The notes under the pieces were generated by a model that made no database searches, was not told the DNA's origin, and saw only the letters and a list, made by a program, of their open reading frames with translations. Source: Lachnospiraceae bacterium (GTDB lineage Bacteria; Bacillota; Clostridia; Lachnospirales; Lachnospiraceae). From it: a stretch of 64,000 nucleotides of DNA. Location of the stretch: contig JAGKTQ010000018.1 of the NCBI GenBank assembly GCA_021153325.1, forward strand, positions 5,876-69,875, read 5' to 3'. Both the position numbers and the translations under genes were made by a program. Positions 63,142 to 64,000 of the stretch are shown here, one piece after another (within the stretch, counting starts at the first letter, position 1; the number at the start of each line of letters is the position of its first letter).

Positions 63142-64000
63142 ATGAATTTTAAAATAGACGAAGAAAAGTCATTAGAGGAAAAACTGGTAATTCTTGCTGA
63201 TGCAGCAAAATATGATGTTGCGTGTACAAGCAGCGGTGTAGAGCGAAATAATGATGGTACTGGGCTTGGCAATGCGAGAAAAGCAGGTATTTGTCACAGT
63301 TTTAGCAGTGATGGAAGATGCATTTCCCTTTTGAAGATTTTATTTACAAATGAGTGTATTTATGACTGCAAATACTGTTTGAATCGAAAATCCAATGATA
63401 TTCCAAGAGCTTCCTTTACACCGGATGAAGTATGTACCCTTACAATGGAGTTTTATCGGCGTAATTATATAGAAGGATTATTTTTAAGTTCTGGAATTTT
63501 GTACAATCCTAACTTTACGATGGAACTTATTTATCAGACTGTTTATAAACTGCGGGCTATGCACAATTTTCAGGGATACATTCATGTGAAGGCAATTCCG
63601 GGAGCAGCACCAGAAATCATACAAAAGACAGGGTTTCTCGTTGACAGGATGAGCATTAATTTAGAGTTGCCCACAGCAGAAGGCTTAAATAAATTGGCAC
63701 CCAATAAAAACAGAAAAACGATACTGACACCAATGCGGCAGATACAGACAGGGATTACACAAAGTAAAAATGAACTTGCCCTTTACAAAAGCAGTCCAAG
63801 GTTTGTAAGTGGTGGGCAATCCAGTCAGTTGATCGTTGGTGCTACGGCAGAAAATGATTTTCAGATTATGTCCGTAGCCGAAGGATTGTATCGCAAATTT
63901 GAGCTGAAGCGAGTATTTTATTCTGCCTATGTGAATGTAAATGAGGATAAGGATTTACCAGCACTTCCGGGAGGACCTCCGCTATTGCGGGAACACAGGC
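63142..64000 (+). CDS. Radical SAM protein, putative DNA modification/repair family (3' end outside window)
   Basis: The frame starts at ATG 63142 (AAAGGGG ribosome binding site) and is open to the last base, so about 286 residues are visible. The radical SAM cluster motif is NECIYDCKYCLNR, with three Cys in CxxxCxxC. The N-terminal region LEEKLVILADAAKYDVACTS and GICHSFSSDGRCISLLKIL, and the later INLELPTAEGLNKLAPNK, fit the putative DNA modification/repair radical SAM family that is often paired with a uracil-DNA-glycosylase-like gene. That partner would lie beyond the window. The promoter carries a likely LexA box. Confidence 0.88.
   Translation, partial: MNFKIDEEKSLEEKLVILADAAKYDVACTSSGVERNNDGTGLGNARKAGICHSFSSDGRCISLLKILFTNECIYDCKYCLNRKSNDIPRASFTPDEVCTLTMEFYRRNYIEGLFLSSGILYNPNFTMELIYQTVYKLRAMHNFQGYIHVKAIPGAAPEIIQKTGFLVDRMSINLELPTAEGLNKLAPNKNRKTILTPMRQIQTGITQSKNELALYKSSPRFVSGGQSSQLIVGATAENDFQIMSVAEGLYRKFELKRVFYSAYVNVNEDKDLPALPGGPPLLREHR

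Overview
This window is a low-GC chromosomal segment from an anaerobic Firmicute, most likely a member of the Lachnospiraceae. The call rests on gene content: a separate PurO-type IMP cyclohydrolase and AICAR formyltransferase, a thiT gene under a TPP riboswitch, AddB/AddA instead of RecBCD, AsnA, GlnRS, and several small clostridial families (DUF6106, DUF6062, DUF2225). Strong AGGAGG-type ribosome binding sites, Firmicute-type promoters and U-tract terminators agree with this. No rRNA, tRNA, CRISPR array, insertion sequence or prophage gene was seen.

Layout. 1-8552: end of a DUF6106 gene, guaB, a PocR/GAF/GGDEF/EAL cyclic-di-GMP protein, a ZTP riboswitch controlling the last two steps of IMP synthesis, and a DHH phosphoesterase. 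8573-17957: a sugar-sensing and uptake locus, with a membrane-anchored XylFII-like sensor, a LytS/YesM kinase, a YesN/AraC regulator, a XylF-like lipoprotein, and a ChvE-MmsA-MmsB ABC transporter. 18143-32756: a two-component system, glnS, DUF2225, a MocR regulator, a small acidic membrane protein, TetR, DUF6062, a DUF3298-type lipoprotein, an M19 dipeptidase, a NagD-like phosphatase and a lipoprotein serpin. 32798-44755: addB-addA, then a response regulator, a histidine kinase with an in-frame stop, and a large ABC ATPase-permease with a frameshift; this last module looks decayed. 44811-45631: thiT on the minus strand with a TPP riboswitch and a clear promoter. 45779-51948: ptsH, ptsI, crr, a GlcNAc/glucose IICB, nagB and nagA, a complete route from external N-acetylglucosamine to fructose-6-phosphate. 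52048-64000: a HAD phosphatase fused to a CPBP intramembrane protease, gltB-gltD behind a start-proximal terminator hairpin, a multi-TM chemoreceptor, asnA, and the 5' part of a radical SAM DNA repair/modification gene whose promoter carries a near-consensus LexA box.

How the genes work together. Nitrogen and amino-acid metabolism (gltBD, asnA, glnS), purine synthesis (guaB, PurO/AICARFT) and amino-sugar use (pts/nag) are clustered by theme. Control is largely by RNA: the ZTP and TPP aptamers each have a terminator whose U-tract abuts or overlaps the ribosome binding site, and there are terminator-like hairpins in the ptsH and gltB leaders. I found no wholly unfamiliar system. The items most worth checking are the LexA box on the radical SAM gene, the gltB and ptsH leader hairpins, the HAD-CPBP fusion with its A9 tract, the lipoprotein serpin with a possible Met-Ser scissile bond, and the double lesion in the kinase/ABC module.
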